A stretch of DNA of 55,632 nt from Westiellopsis prolifica IICB1 (lineage in GTDB: Bacteria; Cyanobacteriota; Cyanobacteriia; Cyanobacteriales; Nostocaceae), in NCBI RefSeq assembly GCF_004323185.1, contig NZ_NAPS01000002.1:113717-169348 (forward strand). The letters run 5' to 3'. Every line of letters starts with the position of its first letter. The first letter of the stretch is position 1. The notes under the pieces were generated by a model. The model did no database searches and was not told where the DNA came from. It saw only the letters and a list, made by a program, of their open reading frames with translations. Of this stretch, positions 45,590-53,691 are shown in pieces. Both the position numbers and the translations under genes were made by a program.

Positions 45590-48019
45590 TCAAACAATAT
45601 CTTTCCGTTTCTGCAACAACAATGCCACAATTAAATAAATCAACGTATGCAAACCTAAAATTCCCCAATTTAATCCCAAATTATTCCAATTTGCATTGTA
45701 CACATCAGACTTTTCAAAAATATCTGTGAGAGAAGGTAAACCTGGGGTACTTTCTGGAACCATTGCATTGACATTGACTAAGGTTCCGTAAGCACCAATT
45801 GACCATCTACTAATTGTTAGCCATCCTAATTTAGCTGCTAAACCTGTCATTTTAAATAGCACTCCTGAGAGAATGATTTGGGGAATCATAATCAAGGGAA
45901 GAATGCTATTGGCTTCGTTTTCTGTTTTGACTAGGGCAGAGATCATTAAACTTAGACTAACACTCGCCAACAGGGTTAAAAAGGTAGTAATTCCGAAACC
46001 CAAGAACCAAGCTATGAGATTAGATTCTGGAGATTTAAAACCAATTAATACAGCGGCAATAATTAATAATGTTTGCAATAATACTAAACTAGAACGAATC
46101 GCAACTTTAGAACCTAAATAGGAAATTAAACCCAAGTTAATCAGTCGTTCTCGTGCGTAAATAGCTGCTTCCTTAACAATCTCTCTTACAGAACTAGAAA
46201 GCCCTACCCAAATCCCTATACAACTAAATATAAATAGTACCTTGAGTGCTAAAGGCCCTTGGGTGATTTCTGCGGGGTTGAGTTTTTTGAGGGGTGTTTC
46301 GTCTCGTAATATCCAAGCTGTGAGGGCGATCGCAATCGGCCCTGATACTGACGATAAAATTATACTTGTGCGATCGCGCATCACTAATTGCAGATATCGC
46401 TGACTCAACAACACCAGTTGTTTAATGGGAGATATACCTGTGTGAATGCGATCGTCTGCTTTTGATGTACTATCTTTACCTGGTTTTAACTGTGATTTTA
46501 CGTACTTCTGGCATTCTGGTGATCTTTCGTATTTCTGCGACCAATAATCAACCGTTGATACAACGTCTTTGCCATTACTGCCTTGATCGAGTTTGATATA
46601 AATATCTGAAAAATACTTTAAGTCTTCTGAGGGCATTTCAAAAAAGCCCAATGCTTCCTTGGGAGGGCCAAAGTAACAGAGTTTACCACCTCTACCCATG
46701 AAGACAATGCGATCGCACACTTCAATATTGGCTGTTGCATGGGTTACTAACACTACTGTCCGCCCTTGCTCTGCTAGTTCTCGCAACAGACGCATCATTT
46801 CTTTATCTAAACCAGGGTCAAGACCGGAAGTTGGTTCGTCTAAGAAGAATAGTTTCGGATCGGCTAATAGTTCTACGCCAATACTGACGCGTTTACGTTG
46901 TCCACCACTAAGATTACGGATAAAATTTGTCCGTACGTGAGTTAGTTTAATTTGTTCTAAGGTAGTATCTACTACTTGCTGGACATTTGTATCGGGTGGA
47001 AGCCTGAGTTTGCAAGCATAGGCGAGTACTTCCTCTACCCGGAGATCGGGGTGTACAATATCATCTTGGGGAACGTAACCTAGTTGTGAACGGTACATCG
47101 GCCAATTTTGCCGCAAGTTGTCACCATTCAAGTAGACTGTACCCGAAGATACTGGTTCAATCCCTAACAAAGATTTCATCAAGGTAGACTTACCAGCACC
47201 GCTACCACCAACTAAGGCTACTAACTGTCCTGGTTCAATCACCAAAGATACATCATTTAGAATTATTTTTTCTCGTCCCTCTTTGTCTTTGACTTTGCGC
47301 TGCAAGCGGTTGACATCAAGACGGATTTGACTACCACTGTCTAATAATTCTAGGCAATCTGGGCGATAAAGCAGGCTAAACGGCCCGATTTGAATTCTGC
47401 TGTGGTCTACTAATTGAAAGCGTTTGGAAACTCGTTGACCATTGACAAAAGTACCATTTGTACTTAAATCTTGGAGAAAATGTCCCCCTTGACCATCAGG
47501 ATAAATTGTCGCGTGGAGGCGAGAGACTGTAGGCGCATCCAACTGCATGGAAGAATAGCGATCCGGTTTTGGCGATCGCCCCAATTGCACAGGCCAGTCC
47601 TTCAAACCTTTTAACATTAAGCGGCGGTTTGTGGGGATCGCTACCGGAGCATCAACAGGATTATAGTAAGTTAGCTGAATTCGGTTATGAGGAGATTGTC
47701 CGATTTCTAACTGCACGCCATTTTTTAACAAATAGCCACTAGGATCAATGAGTACTTTGTTTAAAAATATACCATTTCGACTAGGATTGACTGCATCACC
47801 ATCGTAGATTCGATAATCTCCTCCTTCTTTACGTAAAGTAGCTTGTTTTCTGGAGAAGACTTCCCAGCCTATTGGTACTTCTAAATCTGCCCATTCGCGA
47901 CCACGTCCCAAGCGATGCTCATCTTTTTGAAGATAAAGCCGTAGAATTTGACCTTTATTATTCAGTTCCAAAAAAGGTTGAGGACTAACAAGCGTCGCTT
48001 GTTCAAAGCTCCCTGTCAT
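45590..48019 (-). CDS. ABC transporter (ABCG type) with two N-terminal FHA domains
   Basis: The 809-residue fusion protein has four parts. An FHA-like domain is at about 20-115 (HRLGRGREW ... VFSRKQATLR). A second, canonical FHA is at about 140-215 (QLGRSPKPDR ... VSRLHATIYPDG ... LSTNGTFVNGQR). The ABC ATPase follows (GGSGAGKST, LSGGQRKRVSIGVELL, LFFLDEPTSGLDP). From about 560 there is an ABC-2 membrane domain with about six spans. It works as a half-transporter dimer, ATPase first as in eukaryotic ABCG. FHA domains bind phosphothreonine, so Ser/Thr kinases likely control it; two such kinases are encoded nearby. Substrate unknown. Confidence 0.93.
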   Translation of the reverse strand: MTGSFEQATLVSPQPFLELNNKGQILRLYLQKDEHRLGRGREWADLEVPIGWEVFSRKQATLRKEGGDYRIYDGDAVNPSRNGIFLNKVLIDPSGYLLKNGVQLEIGQSPHNRIQLTYYNPVDAPVAIPTNRRLMLKGLKDWPVQLGRSPKPDRYSSMQLDAPTVSRLHATIYPDGQGGHFLQDLSTNGTFVNGQRVSKRFQLVDHSRIQIGPFSLLYRPDCLELLDSGSQIRLDVNRLQRKVKDKEGREKIILNDVSLVIEPGQLVALVGGSGAGKSTLMKSLLGIEPVSSGTVYLNGDNLRQNWPMYRSQLGYVPQDDIVHPDLRVEEVLAYACKLRLPPDTNVQQVVDTTLEQIKLTHVRTNFIRNLSGGQRKRVSIGVELLADPKLFFLDEPTSGLDPGLDKEMMRLLRELAEQGRTVVLVTHATANIEVCDRIVFMGRGGKLCYFGPPKEALGFFEMPSEDLKYFSDIYIKLDQGSNGKDVVSTVDYWSQKYERSPECQKYVKSQLKPGKDSTSKADDRIHTGISPIKQLVLLSQRYLQLVMRDRTSIILSSVSGPIAIALTAWILRDETPLKKLNPAEITQGPLALKVLFIFSCIGIWVGLSSSVREIVKEAAIYARERLINLGLISYLGSKVAIRSSLVLLQTLLIIAAVLIGFKSPESNLIAWFLGFGITTFLTLLASVSLSLMISALVKTENEANSILPLIMIPQIILSGVLFKMTGLAAKLGWLTISRWSIGAYGTLVNVNAMVPESTPGLPSLTDIFEKSDVYNANWNNLGLNWGILGLHTLIYLIVALLLQKRKDIV

Positions 48020-48362
48020 GAGATTTATAATACCTATTCTCTGGTTAAAGCCACACCCGTATCCTACAGGAATTGTGAATTATTTTCTGGATTATTTTTG
48101 ATAATTTCTTCGTAATTTAATGGAATAAGCATAAATGTGAAGGTAGTTATTAGATTGTTGTTCGTTGGTTATTCCAAACAACAGAACTTCTTTCTTCCAT
48201 GATGAGCAAAACCAAACCACATTAGTCAAGATATATTTTCAAATAGCAACATTTGTCGTAAAAAAGGTTAACTTTTTTGTGCGATCGCCTTTTACAAGCA
48301 GATGAAGTAGGATCATCGAAATTAATTGTGCCTGATCATCTCCTATTGTGTAACTAAAGATT
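48020..48362. other. Intergenic region between divergent genes
   Basis: 343 bases upstream of both the FHA-ABC gene and the binding-protein gene. One HIP1-like site at about 48282. No promoter boxes or repeats recognised. Confidence 0.45.
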
Positions 48363-49265
48363 ATGAAAACTACTATTTTTATGCAGTCACGTTTTTTACT
48401 ATTCCAACTCGTGGCATTAATAGGGATATTTGGATTCGGATGTGACTCACAACCAAAAACAAACAATATTCCTGACAGTCTAACTATTGGCGTAATTAGC
48501 TACGGTGAAGGAAAAACCTCACTCGATAAGTATGATCGCTTTAAAGATTACATTGCATCACAAACTAAGTCAATTGTGGATTTGGAACCAGCTTACAACG
48601 AATTGCAAGCTATTGACCAAATTCGCAACAAAAAATGGGAATTAGTGTTTGCACCTCCAGGTTTAGCTGCGATCGCGATTGGTAAAGAACTTTACATTCC
48701 TCTATTTTCCATGGAAGGAGTTAGTAATAGACAACGTTCTTTATTAATTGTCCGAGATGATAAACCCATCAATAAAATATCAGACTTGTCTAACAAAACT
48801 GTTGCTTTAGGAGAAATTGGCTCTGCTGCCGGCTACTATGTCCCTTTGTACGATCTCTACGGTTTAACTTTGGCTCAAATTCGTTTTGCTCCGACTCCGA
48901 AAACTGTACTTGAATGGATTGAGAATGGAACAGTTGATGCTGGTGCTATGTCAGAGCAAGATTTTGAGGTGCATCGTCGCAGTTTCAGTACAACTAAGTT
49001 TAGAACTTTACACACTAGTCGCTGGATTCCCTCTGGAGTGATGCTACTTTCGCCAACAGTAGACCGCAACCTCCAACAACAAATCCAAAAAGCCATGAAT
49101 GATGCACCTGCCGATATTGCTGGCGACGCGGGTTACATTCCTGCTGCTAAAATACCTAATTACCAGGAATTTATTAAGTTAGTTGAAAAAGTTCAGCCTA
49201 TAGAGCCAAAAGTGAAGCAAACACCTGCTGTTCTCACTCCTGAAACCTCTAACCTGACAAAATAA
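48363..49265 (+). CDS. PhnD-like periplasmic binding lipoprotein
   Basis: The 300-residue product has a signal (FLLFQLVALIGIFGFGC) with lipobox GFGC at Cys27. The mature part is of the phosphate/phosphite/phosphonate binding-protein type (LTIGVISYGEGKTSLDKYDRFKDYI, ELVFAPPGLAAIAIGKELYIPLFSMEG, KISDLSNKTVALGEIGSAAGYYVP, GTVDAGAMSEQDFEVHR). No ATPase or permease is adjacent. Cyanobacteria often place such proteins next to signalling genes, and a Ser/Thr kinase gene follows after 368 bases, so it may be a sensor rather than a transporter part. The ligand is unknown. An internal Met7 (MQSRFLLF) is an alternative start. Confidence 0.85.
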   Translation: MKTTIFMQSRFLLFQLVALIGIFGFGCDSQPKTNNIPDSLTIGVISYGEGKTSLDKYDRFKDYIASQTKSIVDLEPAYNELQAIDQIRNKKWELVFAPPGLAAIAIGKELYIPLFSMEGVSNRQRSLLIVRDDKPINKISDLSNKTVALGEIGSAAGYYVPLYDLYGLTLAQIRFAPTPKTVLEWIENGTVDAGAMSEQDFEVHRRSFSTTKFRTLHTSRWIPSGVMLLSPTVDRNLQQQIQKAMNDAPADIAGDAGYIPAAKIPNYQEFIKLVEKVQPIEPKVKQTPAVLTPETSNLTK

Positions 49266-49633
49266 ATTAGCCAGCAATTAACTCAATAATCACATAATAC
49301 TTAATAAAATGTAATAAATTATTTGCATATTTTTTGAGCTTATACCTAATAAATAGTTAAGGTGATAGCAATTTTTGAGGTTAGCAAACAACTCAAACAG
49401 AAACAAATTGGCTTTGACAAGAGTCATTTAATATTAAAACTTCAACGCGTGTTCTCCCAGAGTGGGGTTAGAAATCAAAACTTGAAAATCATCAAAAATT
49501 GATGTTCAAATAACTTTACCGAAAAAGTTTAGATTCATAGATATTCTGGATATCTTGTACGAAAACTAATAGGCTAGGAGTTGAAGTTATATATAACCAA
49601 ATTATGTATAGGAATCATTAGGAGTATCATGAT
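49266..49633. other. Leader region of the Ser/Thr kinase gene
   Basis: AT-rich, with no gene or repeat recognised. GGAG at 49621-49624 precedes the kinase ATG. Confidence 0.45.
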
Positions 49634-51001
49634 ATGTCTCAGCCCTCCTTAGTCAAACCAGAAATACCTTCAGGAACATTAATTGATAATCGTTACATCA
49701 TCCAACAACTGCTAGGACAAGGGGGTCTGGGGCGAACTTACTTAGCGTTTGATACTCGTCGCTTTAATGAGGCCTGTGTCCTGAAGGAATTTGCGCCGAT
49801 TGGGACAGGAGGGGGAGGGTTAGAAAAATGCCGCAATTTGTTCAAAAGAGAAGCTAAAATTCTTCACCAGTTAGAACATCCACAAATACCTCGTTTTTTG
49901 GCTTGTTTTGAAGGAGATGGTCGCCTCTTCTTGGTACAAGAATTTGTAAATGGAAAAACCTACTCAACCTTATTACGCGATCGCCAACTTCAAGGACAAA
50001 CTTTTACTGAAGAAGAAGTCATTAAGTGGTTGAAAAACTTATTGCCTATTTTAGAATACATCCATCAGCATCATATTATTCATCGGGATATTTCACCTGA
50101 CAATATCATGTTACCCGAAGGTAATATTTTGCCTGTTTTAATTGACTTCGGAGTTGGAAAACAAATAGCTGATCTCAATGAAGTTACAAATTCCAATCAA
50201 GCGACCTTTGTAGGTAAAATGTCTTTGGTGGGAAAAGTAGGATACGCCCCCCGCGAACAAATTAGCTTAGGGTTATGTTCTCCTAGTAGTGACCTCTATG
50301 CTTTGGGAGTCACAGCAGTTGTATTGCTAACAGGAAAAGATCCATCCTTGCTCATGGATCAGTACAGCTTAGAGTGGAAATGGCGTTTTTACACTTATGT
50401 CAGCGATGGATTTGCTCAAATCCTGGATAGAATGCTGTCAGATACACCCAGGTATAGATATCAAACATCTCAAGAAGTTTTAAGAGATCTGGAGCTTTTA
50501 ACAAGACCTCAAACAGCATCACCATCAACAATGTTTGATGTTCCTCCTACCATACTGACTCCAGACGCTCAAACAACCGTAACAATATCTCAATCTCAGT
50601 CTCCTGATCCAGATTTAGATGAAACGGTGTTGAGTAAAGCGTCAAATCAACAAACTTCTCGCCATCCACAAACAAATCAAAATCAACAAAATTTCCCAAA
50701 TCAACAAACTTATCAGAGTCAACCAAATTTCTCAGAGCGACAAACAAATCAAAATCAACCAAATTTCCCAAATCGACAAACAAATCAAAATCAGCAACAA
50801 ATAACTTCACTCAACGCTGCATTTATACGGCGTTGTCAAGATGCTTTAGCCTTCTATATTGGTCCTATTGCTAGTCTGATTGTAGAAGATACCTTAGCTG
50901 AAAATCCGCAAACCACGCCTTACCAATTTGTAGAACTCTTAGCAAGAGAAATACCAGAGTCAGAAGCTGCATTGGAATTTACCAGACGCTTATTTTCGTA
51001 G
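49634..51001 (+). CDS. Hanks-type Ser/Thr protein kinase with Gln/Asn-rich linker
   Basis: The 455-residue product has a kinase domain at about 20-290: glycine loop LLGQGGLGRTYLA, Lys51, Glu73, catalytic loop HRDISPDNIM (Asp152, Asn157), DFGVGK (171-176) and APREQ as the APE equivalent. The lysine usual in HRDxKxxN is Ser154, a variant common in this cyanobacterial kinase group. Residues about 330-390 are a Gln/Asn-rich linker made of NQNQPNFPNRQT-like units. A C-terminal domain of about 60 residues (CQDALAFYIGPIASLIVEDTL ... EIPESEAALEFTRRLF) follows. There is no transmembrane segment. A hairpin follows the stop. Confidence 0.93.
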   Translation: MSQPSLVKPEIPSGTLIDNRYIIQQLLGQGGLGRTYLAFDTRRFNEACVLKEFAPIGTGGGGLEKCRNLFKREAKILHQLEHPQIPRFLACFEGDGRLFLVQEFVNGKTYSTLLRDRQLQGQTFTEEEVIKWLKNLLPILEYIHQHHIIHRDISPDNIMLPEGNILPVLIDFGVGKQIADLNEVTNSNQATFVGKMSLVGKVGYAPREQISLGLCSPSSDLYALGVTAVVLLTGKDPSLLMDQYSLEWKWRFYTYVSDGFAQILDRMLSDTPRYRYQTSQEVLRDLELLTRPQTASPSTMFDVPPTILTPDAQTTVTISQSQSPDPDLDETVLSKASNQQTSRHPQTNQNQQNFPNQQTYQSQPNFSERQTNQNQPNFPNRQTNQNQQQITSLNAAFIRRCQDALAFYIGPIASLIVEDTLAENPQTTPYQFVELLAREIPESEAALEFTRRLFS

Positions 51002-51018
51002 AATTAAACTATGTAAAT

Positions 51019-51041
51019 AGCCTGCGTGAGCAGGCTGTGTT
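51019..51041 (+). terminator. Hairpin after the first kinase gene
   Basis: AGCCTGC (51019-51025) pairs with GCAGGCT (51030-51036) around GTGA, followed by GTGTTTATAT. Short stem and weak T-tract, 18 bases after the stop. Confidence 0.5.
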
Positions 51042-51099
51042 TATATATTCGTGAATTATATTCGCCAGGTATTTTTGAAAATCAAAATTCTGGCAAAAT

Positions 51100-52065
51100 T
51101 CACCGTTGAGGATAGTCACTAGTTCCAGTACTCCCCATACCTCCTGTACCATGTGTGTTTCCAGGAGGACGTTTGAGCCGTTTCATCGCCATTTCTAAAC
51201 TTAACTTCATGCGTTTAAAAGCTTTGGCGAGATTACCAATTTCATCATTAGATAACTGTTCAAACTCAACCTCCATATGTCCTGTGCTGACTTCTTCCGC
51301 TACACGAGTGATGCGTTTGAGAGGAAGAACAACTTGTCGATTCAAAAAGATGTTAACTAAGACAATTACGAGGACAAAAACAACAGATACAAGTCCAACA
51401 ATTAACACAGAAGATTGGTTTGCTTTTTGAATTACTCTGCTAGCTGGTACAGAAATAATTTGCGCGCCTATAATCTCACCCAATTGCCAGTTAAAACCGT
51501 TAGCTGTACCATAGCGATCAATCATACTTTTTGGTGCTTGGTCTGGCGTACTATGGCATTCTAGGCATTTTGGAGCAGAAACAGCAAGTGGACGAGCAAT
51601 GTAAAAAATATCCCCACCAGGAAGCGATCGAAATCCACTTGTTTCTTTTAAATTTTTGTTAGCCCGGAAACTATTAACAACTTGTGTCTCAAAGCTATCA
51701 GCCTTATCCCGCAAATTAGTTGGGTTTAAGGTTGGTTCTTTATAAAAGAACTCTCGATAATCTTGTTTTTGTCGCAAATTCTCAAAGACTTCCCTTGCTG
51801 AGTAACTTGGTATTGATTGCGGTAAAAACTCAGTTTCCAATTTATCAACAAGTTCTGGATTAACTTGATTACTAGTGTACTGTCGAACAGCAATCATAGT
51901 TTCCATCAACATCAAAGCTGTAGAGGTAATTTCTTGTTTGGCATTTTGCCTTAAAACAGAAGATAAAGCCAAACCGCTCAAGCTTAAACCAAATGTCAGA
52001 ATTACAAGTAATAAAATTGTAACTTTTTGTTTTAATCGTAAGTTTTTTAGCATAATTCTAACCAT
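51100..52065 (-). CDS. Tll0287-like heme-binding HAMP protein, copy 1
   Basis: The 321-residue product has an N-terminal membrane segment (VTILLLVILTFGLSLSGLALS). A periplasmic Tll0287-like (DUF3365) domain carries a c-type heme motif CLECH (Cys167, Cys170, His171). A second membrane span at about 220-243 and a cytosolic HAMP domain (LNRQVVLPLKRITRVAEEVSTGHMEVEFEQLSNDEIGNLAKAF) follow. It ends in a Gly/Thr-rich tail without kinase or methyl-accepting domain, so it senses but must signal through a partner. It is tandem with a close paralogue. An ATG four codons downstream is an alternative start. Confidence 0.9.
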   Translation of the reverse strand: MVRIMLKNLRLKQKVTILLLVILTFGLSLSGLALSSVLRQNAKQEITSTALMLMETMIAVRQYTSNQVNPELVDKLETEFLPQSIPSYSAREVFENLRQKQDYREFFYKEPTLNPTNLRDKADSFETQVVNSFRANKNLKETSGFRSLPGGDIFYIARPLAVSAPKCLECHSTPDQAPKSMIDRYGTANGFNWQLGEIIGAQIISVPASRVIQKANQSSVLIVGLVSVVFVLVIVLVNIFLNRQVVLPLKRITRVAEEVSTGHMEVEFEQLSNDEIGNLAKAFKRMKLSLEMAMKRLKRPPGNTHGTGGMGSTGTSDYPQR

Positions 52066-52135
52066 TGAATATCATAATAGCTAATTTTTATATTTATACA
52101 CTTCATGACCTCTGGCAAATAATTGTAAGTAGCCA

Positions 52136-52172
52136 TCATGAGCTGCGTACACTAGGGTGAATAAAAATATAA
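52136..52172 (-). promoter_or_regulatory. Conserved upstream element of heme-sensor copy 1
   Basis: This 37-base stretch, 71 bases before the start of copy 1, aligns without gaps and with about 29 identities to 53366-53402 upstream of copy 2. It contains GTACACTA, and on the coding strand TTTTTATT followed by ACC. It may be a promoter or operator kept after gene duplication. No other feature was seen in the 212-base gap. Confidence 0.5.
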
Positions 52173-52277
52173 CTTTCCCTACACCCCTATACCCCTTTTT
52201 TAAGTCAGTTCATTATATTTGCCAATCTCACCTCCATTGAGATACGTAACATATTTTTTATCTTTAATTTATAAATA

Positions 52278-53195
52278 TTAAATTTCTGTAGTTCCAGTAT
52301 TTCTTTTCAGCCTTTTCATCGCCATTTCTAAACTTAACTTCATGCGTTTAAAAGCCTTAGAAAGATTGCCAATCTCATCATTACCGATTTGTTTAAATTC
52401 AACATCCATATGTCCTGTGCTAACTTCCTCAGCGACACGAGTGAGACGTTTTAGGGGGCGAATAACTTGACGTTCTAAGAAAATATTGACTAAAAGAACA
52501 ACACAAATAAAAACAGCAGAGACAATTAGAATAATTACAAAAGAAGATTTATGTGCTTTTTCAATTACTTTACTAGCTGGGACAGAAATTATCTGTGCGC
52601 CAATAATACTATTTAACTGCCATCCAAATCCATTTTCTGTGCCGTAACGCTCAATCATCGTTTTCGGTGCAACGTCAGGAGTACTGTGACACCTCAAGCA
52701 GGCTGGTTGAGTTAGCTTCAGTGGACGAGCGATATAGAAAATATCTCCACCAGGTAATGGGCGAAATCCACTTAACTCTTTTAAATCTTTTTCATCAGTA
52801 AAACGCTTGATAATATCCGATTCAAAAGTATCAGCTTTATCCCTTAAACTTGTAGGATTGAGTGCCGCTTCTTTATAAAAAAAGTCTTTATACTCTGGTT
52901 TTTTTCGTAAAATTTCAAATACTTCTCTGGCTGAATAAGCAGATACCGTTTGTGGCAAGAATTTCGTTTCCAATTTATCAACTAGTTCCGGCGTGACTTG
53001 AGAAACTGTATACTCACGCAAAGCACTAATCGTTTCAATCAGTGACAAAGCATTGTTAGCAATTTCTTGTTTAGCATTTTGCCTAAGTAACGAAGATAGA
53101 CTGAACCCGCTCAAGCTCAAACCAAACACAAGAATAAGGATTAGTAAGATTGTAAATTTTTGTCTCAATTTCAAATTTTTTAACATTGTGGTCAT
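52278..53195 (-). CDS. Tll0287-like heme-binding HAMP protein, copy 2
   Basis: The 305-residue paralogue of copy 1 is alignable from end to end (LVDKLETKFLPQTVSAYSAREVFEILR, FRPLPGGDIFYIARPL, EVSTGHMDVEFKQIGNDEIGNLSKAFKRMKLSLEMAMKRLKR). The heme motif is CLRCH (Cys166, Cys169, His170). It has two membrane spans and HAMP as in copy 1, and lacks that copy's Gly/Thr-rich tail. It lies 212 bases upstream of copy 1 on the same strand. Both should place heme outside the plasma membrane, suiting a redox or gas sensor; the output partner is unknown. Confidence 0.9.
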   Translation of the reverse strand: MTTMLKNLKLRQKFTILLILILVFGLSLSGFSLSSLLRQNAKQEIANNALSLIETISALREYTVSQVTPELVDKLETKFLPQTVSAYSAREVFEILRKKPEYKDFFYKEAALNPTSLRDKADTFESDIIKRFTDEKDLKELSGFRPLPGGDIFYIARPLKLTQPACLRCHSTPDVAPKTMIERYGTENGFGWQLNSIIGAQIISVPASKVIEKAHKSSFVIILIVSAVFICVVLLVNIFLERQVIRPLKRLTRVAEEVSTGHMDVEFKQIGNDEIGNLSKAFKRMKLSLEMAMKRLKRNTGTTEI

Positions 53196-53365
53196 ATCTA
53201 GGTTTCAGCAGGAATGATAAAAACTACATTATCAGCTTTCTGCTTTCCAGATATGAAGTATGTTTTTTATTAATAAAAAAGTAACCTAAAAATAAACATT
53301 ATGTTCTACAGTCAAAACCACAAAAATTACGCGAGATAAATATTAATATTTTTAATAATTACTCA

Positions 53366-53402
53366 TCATGAATCCTGTACACTAAGGTCAATAAAAAAAT
53401 GA
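53366..53402 (-). promoter_or_regulatory. Conserved upstream element of heme-sensor copy 2
   Basis: Counterpart of 52136-52172, here 171 bases before the start of copy 2. The remainder of the gap 53196-53691 (upstream of both the sensor and the WD40 kinase) contains one HIP1 site (about 53458) and nothing else recognised. Confidence 0.5.
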
Positions 53403-53691
53403 TTCTTCTTGCACTCCCATACTCGTTCGGACTTCGCCGTGAATACTCAGACGTTTGGCGATCGCTCAGTCGATCCATCTAGCCGTCGAATCCTGACACA
53501 TCCTTAATAGATCTCAAATTAAATAGAAATTAATTAATCAAGCGGCAAGCCAGGAAAGTACCAGTGTCTACAACCAGAGTCGCCTGCTGTCATGTAATTT
53601 GATTTTAGATGACTTCCCTATGGAATATGAGGGCTTGTACCATTAAGGAATTATCGGTCACAATAAATAGCAGATTTAACAATTATTACTA

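Noticed and set aside
50547-50810. Minus-strand frame with repeated FVDFDLFVDLGN words
   Set aside because: It is the antisense of the Gln/Asn repeat in the kinase linker.
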